From Ditylenchus dipsaci (lineage: Eukaryota > Nematoda > Chromadorea > Rhabditida > Anguinidae): a DNA stretch of 64,000 nucleotides. The notes under the pieces were generated by a model, which did no database searches, was not told the DNA's origin, and saw nothing but the letters and a program-made list of their open reading frames with translations. Position 1 is the first letter of the stretch; the number at the start of each line of letters is the position of its first letter. This document shows positions 1 through 12,466 of this stretch, piece after piece. The stretch spans positions 90,598-154,597 of the forward strand of contig SADC01000941.1 in assembly GCA_004194705.1 (NCBI GenBank), written 5' to 3'. Made by a program: the position numbers and the translations under genes.

Positions 1-103
1 AACTCAGGCCATTCCGCGGTGGGATTCTGACCAATCCAAGCTATTTTCTGACTAGAAAATTTGAATCCCTGCAAAATTTTGACTAAAAATGACGAGAAAA
101 AAA

Positions 104-238
104 ATTAGCGGGCAATTTTTCGAAAATTAGCGGGCATTTTTCAAAGATTAGCGGGCATTTCCGATTAGCGGGCATTTTTCACAGATTAGCGGGCATTTTT
201 CACAGATTAGCGGGCATTTTTCACAGATTAGCGGGCAT
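104..238 (+). repeat. ATTAGCGGGCAT word array
   Basis: About seven copies of ATTAGCGGGCATTTTTCACAG-like units in tandem, roughly 15-22 bp apart. The inverted array is at 14807-14941 in the other arm, and a shorter direct copy is at 15488-15582. It looks like the subterminal part of a DNA transposon family. Confidence 0.85.
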
Positions 239-299
239 AATTAAATACCACCCAAAAGCTTTCCGCAACAAAAAGTTGAAAAATTTGCACTAAAAATGG

Positions 300-535
300 C
301 GGAAATTCAAAAATTTGTATATTTTTATGGACTGTATCTTATATCGAGTGACATTTTACTGAACGGGATCAAGCTCAGGTGTATCTTATAACAAGGTGTA
401 TCTTGTATCGAGTGTATCTTATATAGAGGGTTCATTTGCCTTAATTTAGTTCAGACGAACCAAATCTTCTTTAGGTGTATCTTATAACGAGGTGTATCTT
501 ATATCGGGTGTATCTTATATCGAGGTTTGACTGTA
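300..535 (+). mobile_element. Pogo/Tigger-like MITE, GTATCTTATATCGAG words
   Basis: Repeated phrases of the type GTGTATCTTATATCGAG ending in GAGGTTTGACTGTA. The end sequence (TACAGTCAAACCTCG in reverse) resembles the TA-flanked ends of pogo/Tigger-type elements; family assignment is inference. No ORF. Mirrored at about 14508-14740, with a shorter relative at 15736-15832. Confidence 0.55.
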
Positions 536-589
536 GACTGAAAGTGAGAGTCAAAAAAGTCATTGGCTACACTGAAAGTTAGAATGAAA

Positions 590-740
590 GTAAGACCCAA
601 AATCTATAAAGTGGAACCGGTAGAGCTCGTGGGAGTTAAGAAAATACAAAAGAAAAATTTCTCTGAGCTGAGATATGGCGCCTCAAAGTAGGGGGTGCGC
701 GCTTGTTAGAGCATACGTGATTATTACAGGAAATACGGTA
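590..740 (-). mobile_element. Half copy of the TACCGTATTTCC MITE (family A)
   Basis: Ends with GGAAATACGGTA at 740. The interior (GAGCTCGTGGGAGTTAAGAAA, CTGAGATATGGCGCCTCAAAG) matches the interiors of full copies at 27030-27284 and 29479-29731. Only one terminus is present. Mirrored at 14305-14455. Confidence 0.75.
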
Positions 741-845
741 TTCACTTTCAAAAATGCACATGCAACTCTGAAAGTGCACATGCACTTTTGAAACTGCATA
801 TGCGATTTTAAAAATGCACACGCACTTTCAAAAGATCATAACGCA
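741..845. repeat. GCACATGCA minisatellite
   Basis: About four degenerate ~24-bp units alternating GCACATGCA-type cores with TTTGAAA spacers. Mirrored near 14213-14304. Open frames over it are compositional. Confidence 0.7.
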
Positions 846-1806
846 CATTACACTGTGATAATAAAAATAAATATGTAAATATTTAACACATTTGAATTTT
901 TGATTTCTAGTTGAAAAAAGTTGCCGAATGTGAAATTCTATCAATTCTATCAAAAAAATTGCTCTATTTTCAAAAGGTTGTATCTGGCACTTTTTCGGCC
1001 TCTATATGTATTGTAGTTTCAAACTTTTCTTACGAATTTTATCTCAAAAAATAATGAAAACGAAATATGAATGAAAAACTGCAAAATTCTTTCTAAGGTG
1101 TATGTGTGTGCATCTATAACAGTTTGAATTCTAGTGTTTCACTTTTTAATGAGTAAAAATATGGTAACAGGAAAAAAGTGAAATCTACCGAAAAGTTTTT
1201 CGGTAGAAATGAAATAGTATCTTGCATTTCAAATTAATAACATTTCGTGGCAGAATTTGCAGCTGAATGTGGGCTTTTAAAAACACTAAAACAACCCGCA
1301 AACTAATTAATTGCTACAAGTTATGAGCGATTTTATGAAAACATTGTTTTCAAAAAAGCAAAACTTTCAACTTAATTGACGAAAAATAACTTTTTTTTTA
1401 AGGAAGACGAAAAACTCCCGCACATAAAAAATTTGACGAATGGGTTTGATCTCAAAAGCTGCTCAATAAGTAAAAAAAAGTTATAGACATTAAAAAAGAA
1501 ATAATCAATTTTTTGGTGCTGATTCAAAAAAGTAGCACTTTGCTGTTGAAGTAACGTTTTTGAACTTCTTATTTGTGCCATTTTGTAGAGCTTTAGTTTC
1601 TACATCAGAATAAACAGTTTTGACCTTTGGTAGTGTGAGTGTTGAGCACTTCCTACACTAGCTGGGCTATAGTCACCCCCTCCCTCCCGTCAGGATTTTT
1701 TTAGCCCTTTTTTCGTTTTTTTCAGCCTTATTTTGGTTTTTTTGCTAGTTTAGCCCCTTCCTCCTCAGATAATCCTTGGTGCGTCTATACATTCAATGAT
1801 AAATAG
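846..1806. other. Gene-free stretch
   Basis: AT-rich with long T runs. A short inverted repeat (CCGAAAAGTTTTTCGG) lies near 1189-1206. I see no coding sequence or recognisable element. Mirrored at about 13236-14212. Confidence 0.6.
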
Positions 1807-2575
1807 TAGGGTTGTCTACTTTTGCAAAAGTTGAAGATTGTGCCAAATTTGGCGCCAAAGTTGGCGCCAAACTTGCCAACTTTGCCAATGTTGCACCAAA
1901 GTTGAACAATAGGGGGGACCAAGGCAATTTTCGTACCGAAAAATAACTAGGTGTACACAATCAAACTTTATTCAAAACGAACAAAAAATATAATTCTTTT
2001 CCTCATCAAACAATCCATCAAACTCATCGATTTCTTCCACAATATTATTTTTCTCAACATTTTCTTCCTCTTCTGAATCCGGCTCATCCGATTTATTCCT
2101 TTGTTTCGGTTTCTTGAGCAAATTGGCGTGCTAAGCCATGTCTGTTGCGTTTCCATTGTAATGAGCCAAACAAAACTTGCATGTAGCTACGGTTTTCTTT
2201 TTGCCATTGACCACTTCTTCACTCGATGTGAAAAATTGCCAGCTCCAGTGCTTTGGATTTCCCATTGATTAGCCTAAAACACAATTAAATGCAGAAAAAG
2301 CAGTCATGTGAGGGTTCCGCCATAAACACGGCTCCTTAAACCAACAAATCGATTAGGCGAAATACCCAGACAAAGGCACGTAAAACCAGAGAAAGAGTGG
2401 GTTAAAAAAACCAAGAAAAGCACTCGAAAAAAGAGTTGTTTCGAAGAAAAAAATTCATTTTATCCAGTGTGTGCCCGTTTTTCGATATCAGTTTTATCTA
2501 CATCGCTTTTTTCAACTTTGGCATAATCTTGACTAGGTTTGCCAAAGTTGCCAACTTTGGCATTGGACAACCCTA
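1807..2575 (-). mobile_element. hAT-like nonautonomous element with BED remnant (left-arm copy)
   Basis: Bounded by GTAGGGTTGTC-type ends in inverted orientation, with subterminal words such as GCCAAAGTTGGC and TTTGGCGCC repeated at both ends. It contains a short BED-zinc-finger fragment on the minus strand. TIR style, subterminal words and BED finger point to hAT. I could not find a matching 8-bp target duplication. Confidence 0.65.
1972..2265 (-). pseudogene. BED zinc-finger N-terminal fragment of a hAT transposase
   Basis: Mirror copy of 12777-13070, with the same frame and the same in-frame stop. The fragment begins with a tryptophan-rich start, then Cx2C (CKFC) and a distal histidine, as in BED fingers that bind transposon ends. 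An acidic tail (DEFDGLFDEE) follows and the frame ends; no catalytic domain follows. The shared stop shows the lesion predates the palindrome. Confidence 0.6.
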
Positions 2576-5310
2576 GGGGATGGTGTTCCGTAACACTTTT
2601 GTGTTAACCCATTGCACAAGCTATATCTTTTTTCTGGGAAATATTTTATTAAGCGAGTTAGTACTCATTCGAAAGCCTTTTTAACCGCGGAGAATCTCGC
2701 TTTTTTACTGTTTTCCCAAAATTATTTAGTTGGTGTGAATTTTTTATTGTCAACTTGCCTATGTAGCTTCTCACATCATATAGTTGAAGTTTAGGACTAC
2801 CGAATGAGCTATTGAATGAGTGAATATTGCTTAAAAAACTCAGATAAAATTTTAAGACTCCGCCGAAAAATCCTAACTCGAATTGGCGTGCGGATACTTG
2901 CGCGGTGTCTTTGTTTTTGAACTCAATTTTTCAAACAACATTCCTAATAACATGCCTGAAGTCATGCCTGATTGGGGTCATCCTCAATCATGCCTGTGAA
3001 ATTTGCGAAAACAACAAAAGTTCTCGAAAAATTCCGAAAATTTTTTGAGAGCCTGGAATTTTAGAGAAATTTTGTGCTTTACTCGAATTTTGCAAGAATA
3101 ATCGTATACAACCTCATACTCAAAATTCAGCAACGCTTTCTGGAGTATAATTAAATATGTATACAATCATGTCTACTAGAGCAGCGAAAAGAACATAAGC
3201 TTTGAAAATTTCCAAAAACTACAAGGACGTTACTAAATTGTACCAGGACAAAGTTTTTCGAAAAAAATTCATTTCGAAATTTTGATCTGAAGTGTTTTTT
3301 GACGGGTAATTTTTTTGCCGAGTTTTCATGGCAATATCGATTGATGTCAAAAAATAGGGGGTTTAAATAAAAATCGAGTTAACTCATGCTTGCGAAATAC
3401 CGTTTTCCAGTCAAAATGACCTCCCTGAAGCCTGTCCTCTTTATCAGTCTCTTCCAACCAATAACTTGGACTTTCGAAACTATCCAAATATATACAGATT
3501 GAAAATGGTGTATAAAAAGTCGCACTGAGGGTGCAATTATGTGAAATCATAAAATCTTCTCACTGGCCTTAACCTCATCCGGACGTTAAAAAAACTTGTA
3601 ATAAATGAGTAATAAATCAGTGAAAAAAAATATTTTTTTAGATATAAAAAGATAAAAAATAAATGTAAGAAAGTATTAAATCCAACAATAACCATCATCA
3701 TGAGTCATGACCGCCACATAGATTATCTTTTTCGTTCTTTCATTTTGTGTTAGATTTTAAAATTATTCGAATATGAGGAGAATTCATGAAAGTGTTTCAC
3801 AGCACATTATATAATTCATGTTCCAGGTATGTGAGTGAGCTAAAGAGTTAGCGTTCGAAAAAACTAAATATGCTCACTGAAAAATGTCAAGAATAAGAAT
3901 CGCGAAAGCTATATTTAAAAAAAAATGTGGACTGACTTCATTCAATGACCAATTTTTTAAGAATCAAATTTGATACTATTTTATTTCAATGCAGCGAAAT
4001 ACTGAAAAAATGTCAATTCCTCAAAAACCTGTAAACAGATTGAATTAATTTAATTGAATCAGATTGAACTAAAAAGTTAAATAGCCTTCTGAAACGCATA
4101 ATAATTAATTAATTAATTAATCCAAAACTTTAAGAACTCACATTTTGGAGACATGACAAATTTTTATCATATTTGTTGTTTCTAGGTTTAGCTAGCGCAA
4201 GAGAACTTTTTTATTACATCATGCGATCATTAAAAGAATTAAAATTACTCATTTGCAGAAACATTGCTTTTGTTCTTTTACCTTACACTATTTTGAATTC
4301 GCTTTCAACACATGTAGACAAAAATCAGTTTGGCATAATGCTCACAATTTAAATCCTGATTTTGTTGGATAAAAAAGTTGTTTGGATAATCCCGTCACAG
4401 TTTTTTCTGTCTTTATTACTTTTTCAATTTGATAAATAGATTATTACCTGTTTTTAAAAACATTATTATTTTGATAACATTGAACTTCATGGCTTTTAAT
4501 GTGTTTTTTATGCTCAAAAAACAATTAGCTACGTAACACCTTGCCTAGTCAATTTCCCAGTTTTTATTACCTAACCCTCGGAAATCTTGAGCTCACTGAA
4601 AAATTTCGCAATAGTCATGAAAAATTGTGAAAGAAACGTGAATAGATTGTAATGACCGTTACAAGAAATATTTAAAAATCGAGCGGATAGCGCCTATGAT
4701 AGCACTCTAGCCAAATGTTTCAGGAGTTGTCGCGTAATTTCGGCAAACCCTGTACAGCGTAATACGAAAAAATCTGAAACTTCTGTCTTTTAGACATCGC
4801 TTGATATTGAAGTATATCAAGTTATCAATTTTTGAAAAGAACGAAAGTTCAGTGAGGGGGTAAAAAACAGGTGTTGAAAGATAATTTAAGAGAGTGAAAG
4901 TTGAAGGAAAAAAGCAATGTCAATTAGATATAGTATTTTTGTAGTATTCTCACGCTCCCGAATGTAAGTCACGCTTTTTAACCCACTACTCATTCACAAA
5001 TCTATTTGTTTTCAACGTTTCGGTAAAGGTAAACTGGGGCGAAGAGTTCAGAAAACTCATCAAAACCGACATGTGATCCTTAAGATTTTGAGATTCACAC
5101 AAAGGCTTGAAGAATCTTGGAAAAATAAGAGCTTCAAAATACACTTTAATTTGCAACAAAAAAAATTGCAAAATTCGTCATCTTTATTCTTATTATTTAG
5201 TTGTTTGAAAAATAGCAAAAGGCTAGATTCACATGTTTAACATACTTTGCAAGAATTGAAAAAAATATTGTTAAAAATATTGTAAAATATTTATTAAATA
5301 GTCTTGCTCG
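2576..5310. other. Gene-free part of left arm
   Basis: No gene supported. It is AT-rich, with a TTAATTAATTAATTAATTAA tract near 4108-4128. The short open frames (2612-2794, 2984-3166, 4986-5171) have no domain or splice support and recur only through the palindrome. Confidence 0.55.
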
Positions 5311-5460
5311 GAATCGTGTCTAAGGTAAGTGAGTGCGCACATATTTAACTCTCAACCCCTCTTCAAGGGCGCAGGGTGCCTAAATTTAAAAGAAAAAACA
5401 AATCACTCGAAAGTGACTCTAGATGCATGAAAAAAGCATGCATAACAGAGTTTCTGTATG
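5311..5460 (+). repeat. Dispersed repeat R3
   Basis: Contains GTCTAAGGTAAGTGAGTGCGC followed by a GC-rich 'AAGGGCGCAGGG' block and ATGCATGAAAAAAGCATGCA. Related copies lie at 9583-9733 (mirror), 24575-24725, 38688-38830, 53460-53720 and 59165-59250. Confidence 0.7.
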
Positions 5461-5749
5461 CGGTGGGCTCCAGTTAACAAAACTCTCCGGTGCGCTCTTC
5501 TTCGTTCCCACTATCCTAATTCATGCAAAAACTAAAAATACTAAAGTTGCAGTTTTTCAATAAAATCGACTTCTTTTAAGATAAGTGGGTAAAAACACCT
5601 ATTTTTCGTGTCTAACGTGCAGGAATGTTTTGAATGGCTGAAGTTGTGTTTTAAAGAAGTTCTAAAAAACATTTTTTGGGGAAGGGGTTTGTACTCCGGA
5701 GCGCCTTATTTTTCAAAAAAGCATTACAGATACTGTATTATTCTTACTA

Positions 5750-6697
5750 CAGGGTGGTACGAGAATTTCGCCAATTTTTTAACGGCTGTAACATTTTTAT
5801 TTTTCATCATTACGATGAGTTTTTTTTCATCTGATAGATTAAGATGGGAAATTTAATTTCATACTTTGCACGCCATATCATTAGAAAACTTTTTAATTCA
5901 ACAACTATTTGTACAAATGCCGACGAAAAGACGGGACAAAATGATATCAATTTTCAAAACTTTGTTTGTCGGTTTTTTCTTTACATGCAATGCGGTGCGT
6001 TGCCGAATCCTTCTTGTTTCGTAAACAGACACATAACAATGTCTTGAGGAAGATATTCAAAAGTCAATCAATGTTGCCTAATTAGCTTTTGCAAACAATT
6101 ACTTACGGTCCGATAAATCGACTTTCAATACACCGTCGTAGGAAAAAGTCTTAAGGCGTCACGTTGGATAAATAAGGCGGTCAAGAAATATTTCGATGGC
6201 GTGACAGAGTTAAAGCATATAACTATATCACCTCTTAAAAATCAAAAATAAGCAAGAGCTAGGCAAAAGTAACTAAGAAACTTCAAGGAAAACCTTAGTG
6301 ATTTGCTGAATGGTTGTTTTTGATGACCATCCCTCCAATTGTGCGATATCTCTTTGGCTGGTCCCTTAAAGATTAGCGGTGAAACAAAGGCATTCAGCCA
6401 TTTCCATTCAGGTTTGCATTGACCTGAGAAAATCACACATACGTATGTTTGAACGGGATATCAAGACATACTGTGTGCTTATGTTTTTGTTGACACGTCA
6501 AAAATTTATAAACTTTTTGTACAACTCCAAAATCGAAGTTTAATGTTAAAGCAGTTAATGAATAAATTTTGTTTTGAAAATTTGCGTGCATGGTACAAAA
6601 TGAAATTTCCCACAATGCTCTATCAGTTGAAAAAAACTTTCCAAAAACCGAAAAGTAACAGCCGTTGAAAAATAGGCCAAATTTTCAAACCAACCTG
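5750..6697. mobile_element. Mariner-like TIR element (left-arm copy)
   Basis: Imperfect TIRs of about 45 bp: CAGGGTGGTACGAGAATTTC at 5750 and, reversed from 6697, CAGGTTGGTTTGAAAATTTG; both continue to AACGGCTGT and later TGGGAAATTT. Both ends are flanked by TA, as for Tc1/mariner insertions. No intact transposase; open frames inside are short and unrecognised. Confidence 0.65.
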
Positions 6698-6779
6698 TAT
6701 ATCATTCTAGTCGCTGTGTTGTATTTTGAATGCGCGGCGCGCGAGTCTTAACATCAAAAAAAATTAATGTTAAGAAATA

Positions 6780-7600
6780 TATCATAATATTTCTTAATTT
6801 TTTAAAGACACTCATACTCAGATACTCCAACTTCTTTAATACAGTAAAAAAACTTTCGGTGATTATTATAGTGATTATCACAAGCTCGGAAACGTACAAT
6901 GTGAAAAAGTGCTAAGTGATAAGTGAATGTTTACTTTATCAGTCAGTAATTTTTTAATTAATATAATAAAGACTAATAAAATATAACTTTTTAATGTTTT
7001 CGTGTTTCAATTAGTGTTTCAAGTACAGTCGACGCTCGATTTGACATACATCTTATATAACATGAACCCAATTAAATATACGCTTGACTAAACATACACC
7101 TCGGTCCTTTCAACAAAAAACTCCGTCAATTCACCCCTCGATTTAACACACGCTCGATTCAACACAGGGTTAGGCTCAGGTACTATGTTAAATCGAGCGT
7201 CCACTGTAGTTCTAGATGCTTTTTCAAAGTCTTCGATTCTCTTACTTACCTACTCTGTTGGTACATCTACTCATCTTACTGTTTTTTCTTATACAATTTC
7301 ACAAGACCAAAAATCAGATGTTTTGCTTGCGCGTGTGGTAACGGCTACAAGGGGAGCATTGGAAGTTCAAGGTTACCTGCTATTCAGACTTTTTTAGTGA
7401 AGCTCTGTGTGTGTAATTGCTAGACAATGGTGTTAGCAAAGAAGAGACTCTTATATGCATCTGAAAAACCAGTCAAAAAGTAAGCAAAAAGTTTATCTCG
7501 CAATCTACGACTAAGAGTTTTATAAGTGAAACTAACTTCTCTGAGTTTATGCATCAAGACAAGAGTCCATCTTGCCTTAACGACGGAAACTGCTGTATTG
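6780..7600 (+). repeat. Segment duplicated at 38056-39230
   Basis: Closely matches 38056-38687 and then 39054-39230, with small homopolymer differences. At 7424 (TAATTGC|TAGACAATGG) this copy lacks the ~366 bp that interrupts the other copy, so it looks like the empty-site version. Confidence 0.85.
7024..7208 (+). mobile_element. Pogo/Tigger-like MITE
   Basis: 185 bp between TACAGTCGACGCTCGATTT and AAATCGAGCGTCCACTGTA, i.e. TIRs of about 17 bp flanked by TA. The interior repeats phrases such as ATTTAACACACGCTCGATTC. Noncoding. Second copy at 38298-38480. Confidence 0.7.
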
Positions 7601-7778
7601 TTCAATGGAGCAAGTCAGAAGTTTGGTTTCATATCAGTTTGAACAGTAGACTCATGTCTTATCCCATTGAATCACACTTTTAAAAAAATAAAACACACTC
7701 TTTTATTGACGGTTTTACGGTCAACTTTCTTCGTGTTAATTAATTATTACTCGAACCGAAATATGTCTTTATTTTCAG

Positions 7779-7816
7779 GTCGTTACGCTGTCTCTTCCGT
7801 TTTCTGTTTATCTTTG
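7779..7816 (+). other. Exon-like segment
   Basis: 38 bp between TTTATTTTCAG and a consensus donor GTAAGTAA. The pairing of a strong acceptor with a strong donor is striking, but no flanking exon was identified. Low confidence. Confidence 0.2.
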
Positions 7817-8344
7817 GTAAGTAAAATGCTCGAGTGACGCAGACATAGTGAAATCTGAGTATTTGCTGAAAGCTTTGTTATTTGTTTGATTTTCGTTGTT
7901 ATTCTCGTGCAAAAAGGTGTAGTTGTATCAATTTGAATTAAAAGCATTAAGAGAATTTAGAGCTGATAGATACTCGAGTAACTTACAAAAAAGTTTTAAT
8001 GAACAGAAAAGTTTATATACACGAAATTTTTCCGGCACCAAAAGAAGGGTTTGAATTTGAGACAAAGCCGACAAAACAAAACCATTTAGCGACCACAAAG
8101 TTACAGCAGGTCAAGGGACCCGACCAAAAAGTCAATTAAGAAGTCGACAATGACTGCCTAAAAAATGTTTGCGTTTGAAAAGTATTCGTTACGTGATAAT
8201 AACTTTTATTTTTAACGTAACCGGGAAGTTAAAAATCGACAATGACCATTGCCGTAGGAAAGAATACTTTGTAAAGCAGGAATTTCGCACCAATACAACG
8301 CGCGCCGCGCATTCAAAATACAACACAGCGACTAGAATGATATA

Positions 8345-9292
8345 CAGGTTGGTTTGAAAATTTGGCCTATTTTTCAACGGCTGTTACTTTTCGGTTTTTG
8401 GAAAGTTTTTTTCAACTGATAGAGCATTGTGGGAAATTTCATTTTGTACCATGCACGCAAATTTTCAAAACAAAATTTATTCATTAACTGCTTTAACATT
8501 AAACTTCGATTTTGGAGTTGTACAAAAAGTTTATAAATTTTTGACGTGTCAACAAAAACATAAGCACACAGTATGTCTTGATATCCCGTTCAAACATACG
8601 TATGTGTGATTTTCTCAGGTCAATGCAAACCTGAATGGAAATGGCTGAATGCCTTTGTTTCACCGCTAATCTTTAAGGGACCAGCCAAAGAGATATCGCA
8701 CAATTGGAGGGATGGTCATCAAAAACAACCATTCAGCAAATCACTAAGGTTTTCCTTGAAGTTTCTTAGTTACTTTTGCCTAGCTCTTGCTTATTTTTGA
8801 TTTTTAAGAGGTGATATAGTTATATGCTTTAACTCTGTCACGCCATCGAAATATTTCTTGACCGCCTTATTTATCCAACGTGACGCCTTAAGACTTTTTC
8901 CTACGACGGTGTATTGAAAGTCGATTTATCGGACCGTAAGTAATTGTTTGCAAAAGCTAATTAGGCAACATTGATTGACTTTTGAATATCTTCCTCAAGA
9001 CATTGTTATGTGTCTGTTTACGAAACAAGAAGGATTCGGCAACGCACCGCATTGCATGTAAAGAAAAAACCGACAAACAAAGTTTTGAAAATTGATATCA
9101 TTTTGTCCCGTCTTTTCGTCGGCATTTGTACAAATAGTTGTTGAATTAAAAAGTTTTCTAATGATATGGCGTGCAAAGTATGAAATTAAATTTCCCATCT
9201 TAATCTATCAGATGAAAAAAAACTCATCGTAATGATGAAAAATAAAAATGTTACAGCCGTTAAAAAATTGGCGAAATTCTCGTACCACCCTG
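8345..9292. mobile_element. Mariner-like TIR element (right-arm copy)
   Basis: Mirror of 5750-6697 with the same TA-flanked CAGGKTGGT termini. One extra G in a G-run near 9360, just outside it, distinguishes the arms. Confidence 0.65.
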
Positions 9293-12200
9293 TAGTAAGA
9301 ATAATACAGTATCTGTAATGCTTTTTTGAAAAATAAGGCGCTCCGGAGTACAAACCCCTTCCCCCAAAAAATGTTTTTTAGAACTTCTTTAAAACACAAC
9401 TTCAGCCATTCAAAACATTCCTGCACGTTAGACACGAAAAATAGGTGTTTTTACCCACTTATCTTTAAAAGAAGTCGATTTTATTGAAAAACTGCAACTT
9501 TAGTATTTTTAGTTTTTGCATGAATTAGGATAGTGGGAACGAAGAAGAGCGCACCGGAGAGTTTTGTTAACTGGAGCCCACCGCATACAGAAACTCTGTT
9601 ATGCATGCTTTTTTCATGCATCTAGAGTCACTTTCGAGTGATTTGTTTTTTCTTTTAAATTTAGGCACCCTGCGCCCTTGAAGAGGGTTGAGAGTTAAAT
9701 ATGTGCGCACTCACTTACCTTAGACACGATTCCGAGCAAGACTATTTAATAAATATTTTACAATATTTTTAACAATATTTTTTTCAATTCTTGCAAAGTA
9801 TGTTAAACATGTGAATCTAGCCTTTTGCTATTTTTCAAACAACTAAATAATAAGAATAAAGATGACGAATTTTGCAATTTTTTTTGTTGCAAATTAAAGT
9901 GTATTTTGAAGCTCTTATTTTTCCAAGATTCTTCAAGCCTTTGTGTGAATCTCAAAATCTTAAGGATCACATGTCGGTTTTGATGAGTTTTCTGAACTCT
10001 TCGCCCCAGTTTACCTTTACCGAAACGTTGAAAACAAATAGATTTGTGAATGAGTAGTGGGTTAAAAAGCGTGACTTACATTCGGGAGCGTGAGAATACT
10101 ACAAAAATACTATATCTAATTGACATTGCTTTTTTCCTTCAACTTTCACTCTCTTAAATTATCTTTCAACACCTGTTTTTTACCCCCTCACTGAACTTTC
10201 GTTCTTTTCAAAAATTGATAACTTGATATACTTCAATATCAAGCGATGTCTAAAGACAGAAGTTTCAGATATTTTTTCGTATTACGCTGTACAGGGTTTG
10301 CCGAAATTACGCGACAACTCCTGAAACATTTGGCTAGAGTGCTATCATAGGCGCTATCCGCTCGATTTTTAAATATTTCTTGTAACGGTCATTACAATCT
10401 ATTCACGTTTCTTTCACAATTTTTCATGACTATTGCGAAATTTTTCAGTGAGCTCAAGATTTCCGAGGGTTAGGTAATAAAAACTGGGAAATTGACTAGG
10501 CAAGGTGTTACGTAGCTAATTGTTTTTTGAGCATAAAAAACACATTAAAAGCCATGAAGTTCAATGTTATCAAAATAATAATGTTTTTTAAAACAGGTAA
10601 TAATCTATTTATCAAATTGAAAAAGTAATAAAGACAGAAAAAACTGTGACGGGATTATCCAAACAACTTTTTATCCAACAAAATCAGGATTTAAATTGTG
10701 AGCATTATGCCAAACTGATTTTTGTCTACATGTGTTGAAAGCGAATTCAAAATAGTGTAAGGTAAAAGAACAAAAGCAATGTTTCTGCAAATGAGTAATT
10801 TTAATTCTTTTAATGATCGCATGATGTAATAAAAAGTTCTCTTGCGCTAGCTAAACCTAGAAACAACAAATATGATAAAAATTTGTCATGTCTCCAAAAT
10901 GTGAGTTCTTAAAGTTTTGGATTAATTAATTAATTAATTATTATGCGTTTCAGAAGGCTATTTAACTTTTTAGTTCAATCTGATTCAATTAAATTAATTC
11001 AATCTGTTTACAGGTTTTTGAGGAATTGACATTTTTTCAGTATTTCGCTGCATTGAAATAAAATAGTATCAAATTTGATTCTTAAAAAATTGGTCATTGA
11101 ATGAAGTCAGTCCACATTTTTTTTTAAATATAGCTTTCGCGATTCTTATTCTTGACATTTTTCAGTGAGCATATTTAGTTTTTTCGAACGCTAACTCTTT
11201 AGCTCACTCACATACCTGGAACATGAATTATATAATGTGCTGTGAAACACTTTCATGAATTCTCCTCATATTCGAATAATTTTAAAATCTAACACAAAAT
11301 GAAAGAACGAAAAAGATAATCTATGTGGCGGTCATGACTCATGATGATGGTTATTGTTGGATTTAATACTTTCTTACATTTATTTTTTATCTTTTTATAT
11401 CTAAAAAAATATTTTTTTTCACTGATTTATTACTCATTTATTACAAGTTTTTTTAACGTCCGGATGAGGTTAAGGCCAGTGAGAAGATTTTATGATTTCA
11501 CATAATTGCACCCTCAGTGCGACTTTTTATACACCATTTTCAATCTGTATATATTTGGATAGTTTCGAAAGTCCAAGTTATTGGTTGGAAGAGACTGATA
11601 AAAGAGGACAGGCTTCAGGGAGGTCATTTTGACTGGAAAACGGTATTTCGCAAGCATGAGTTAACTCGATTTTTATTTAAACCCCCTATTTTTTGACATC
11701 AATCGATATTGCCATGAAAACTCGGCAAAAAAATTACCCGTCAAAAAACACTTCAGATCAAAATTTCGAAATGAATTTTTTTCGAAAAACTTTGTCCTGG
11801 TACAATTTAGTAACGTCCTTGTAGTTTTTGGAAATTTTCAAAGCTTATGTTCTTTTCGCTGCTCTAGTAGACATGATTGTATACATATTTAATTATACTC
11901 CAGAAAGCGTTGCTGAATTTTGAGTATGAGGTTGTATACGATTATTCTTGCAAAATTCGAGTAAAGCACAAAATTTCTCTAAAATTCCAGGCTCTCAAAA
12001 AATTTTCGGAATTTTTCGAGAACTTTTGTTGTTTTCGCAAATTTCACAGGCATGATTGAGGATGACCCCAATCAGGCATGACTTCAGGCATGTTATTAGG
12101 AATGTTGTTTGAAAAATTGAGTTCAAAAACAAAGACACCGCGCAAGTATCCGCACGCCAATTCGAGTTAGGATTTTTCGGCGGAGTCTTAAATTTTATCT

Positions 12201-12466
12201 GAGTTTTTTAAGCAATATTCACTCATTCAATAGCTCATTCGGTAGTCCTAAACTTCAACTATATGATGTGAGAAGCTACATAGGCAAGTTGACAATAAAA
12301 AATTCACACCAACTAAATAATTTTGGGAAAACAGTAAAAAAGCGAGATTCTCCGCGGTTAAAAAGGCTTTCGAATGAGTACTAACTCGCTTAATAAAATA
12401 TTTCCCAGAAAAAAGATATAGCTTGTGCAATGGGTTAACACAAAAGTGTTACGGAACACCATCCCC
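9293..12466. other. Gene-free part of right arm
   Basis: Mirror of the left-arm interior; an R3 repeat copy sits at 9583-9733. No gene supported. Confidence 0.55.

Larger units (their letters stand above)
1..6743 (+). repeat. Left arm of a ~15-kb palindrome
   Basis: Positions 1-6743 are the reverse complement of 8299-15039. Position 1 pairs with 15039 and 6743 with 8299, and the inner boundary lies in the GC-rich run TGCGCGGCGCGCG. Several open frames recur at mirrored coordinates. The differences noticed are few: single-base homopolymer or dinucleotide indels (a TA near 390, one G near 5680, one T near 3440, one A near 85) and an occasional substitution. The left arm may extend beyond the window start. 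It contains nested MITEs, a BED-finger hAT remnant and a mariner-like element, but no intact host gene. Confidence 0.95.
6744..8298. other. Palindrome spacer, 1.56 kb
   Basis: Unique centre of the palindrome. 6780-7600 is homologous to 38056-39230. 7601-8298 has no recognisable gene and contains one exon-like segment at 7779-7816. The two spacer edges do not pair, so this is an asymmetric loop and not a perfect foldback. Confidence 0.85.

Noticed and set aside
5608..6615. Host genes in the palindrome arms (frames of 60-82 codons)
   Set aside because: They fall inside the mariner-like element and its TIRs and recur only because the arms are duplicated.
7779..7860. Spliced-leader RNA gene
   Set aside because: The donor GTAAGTAA follows a plausible leader, but no Sm-binding site or 3' stem-loop is visible and an acceptor precedes it.
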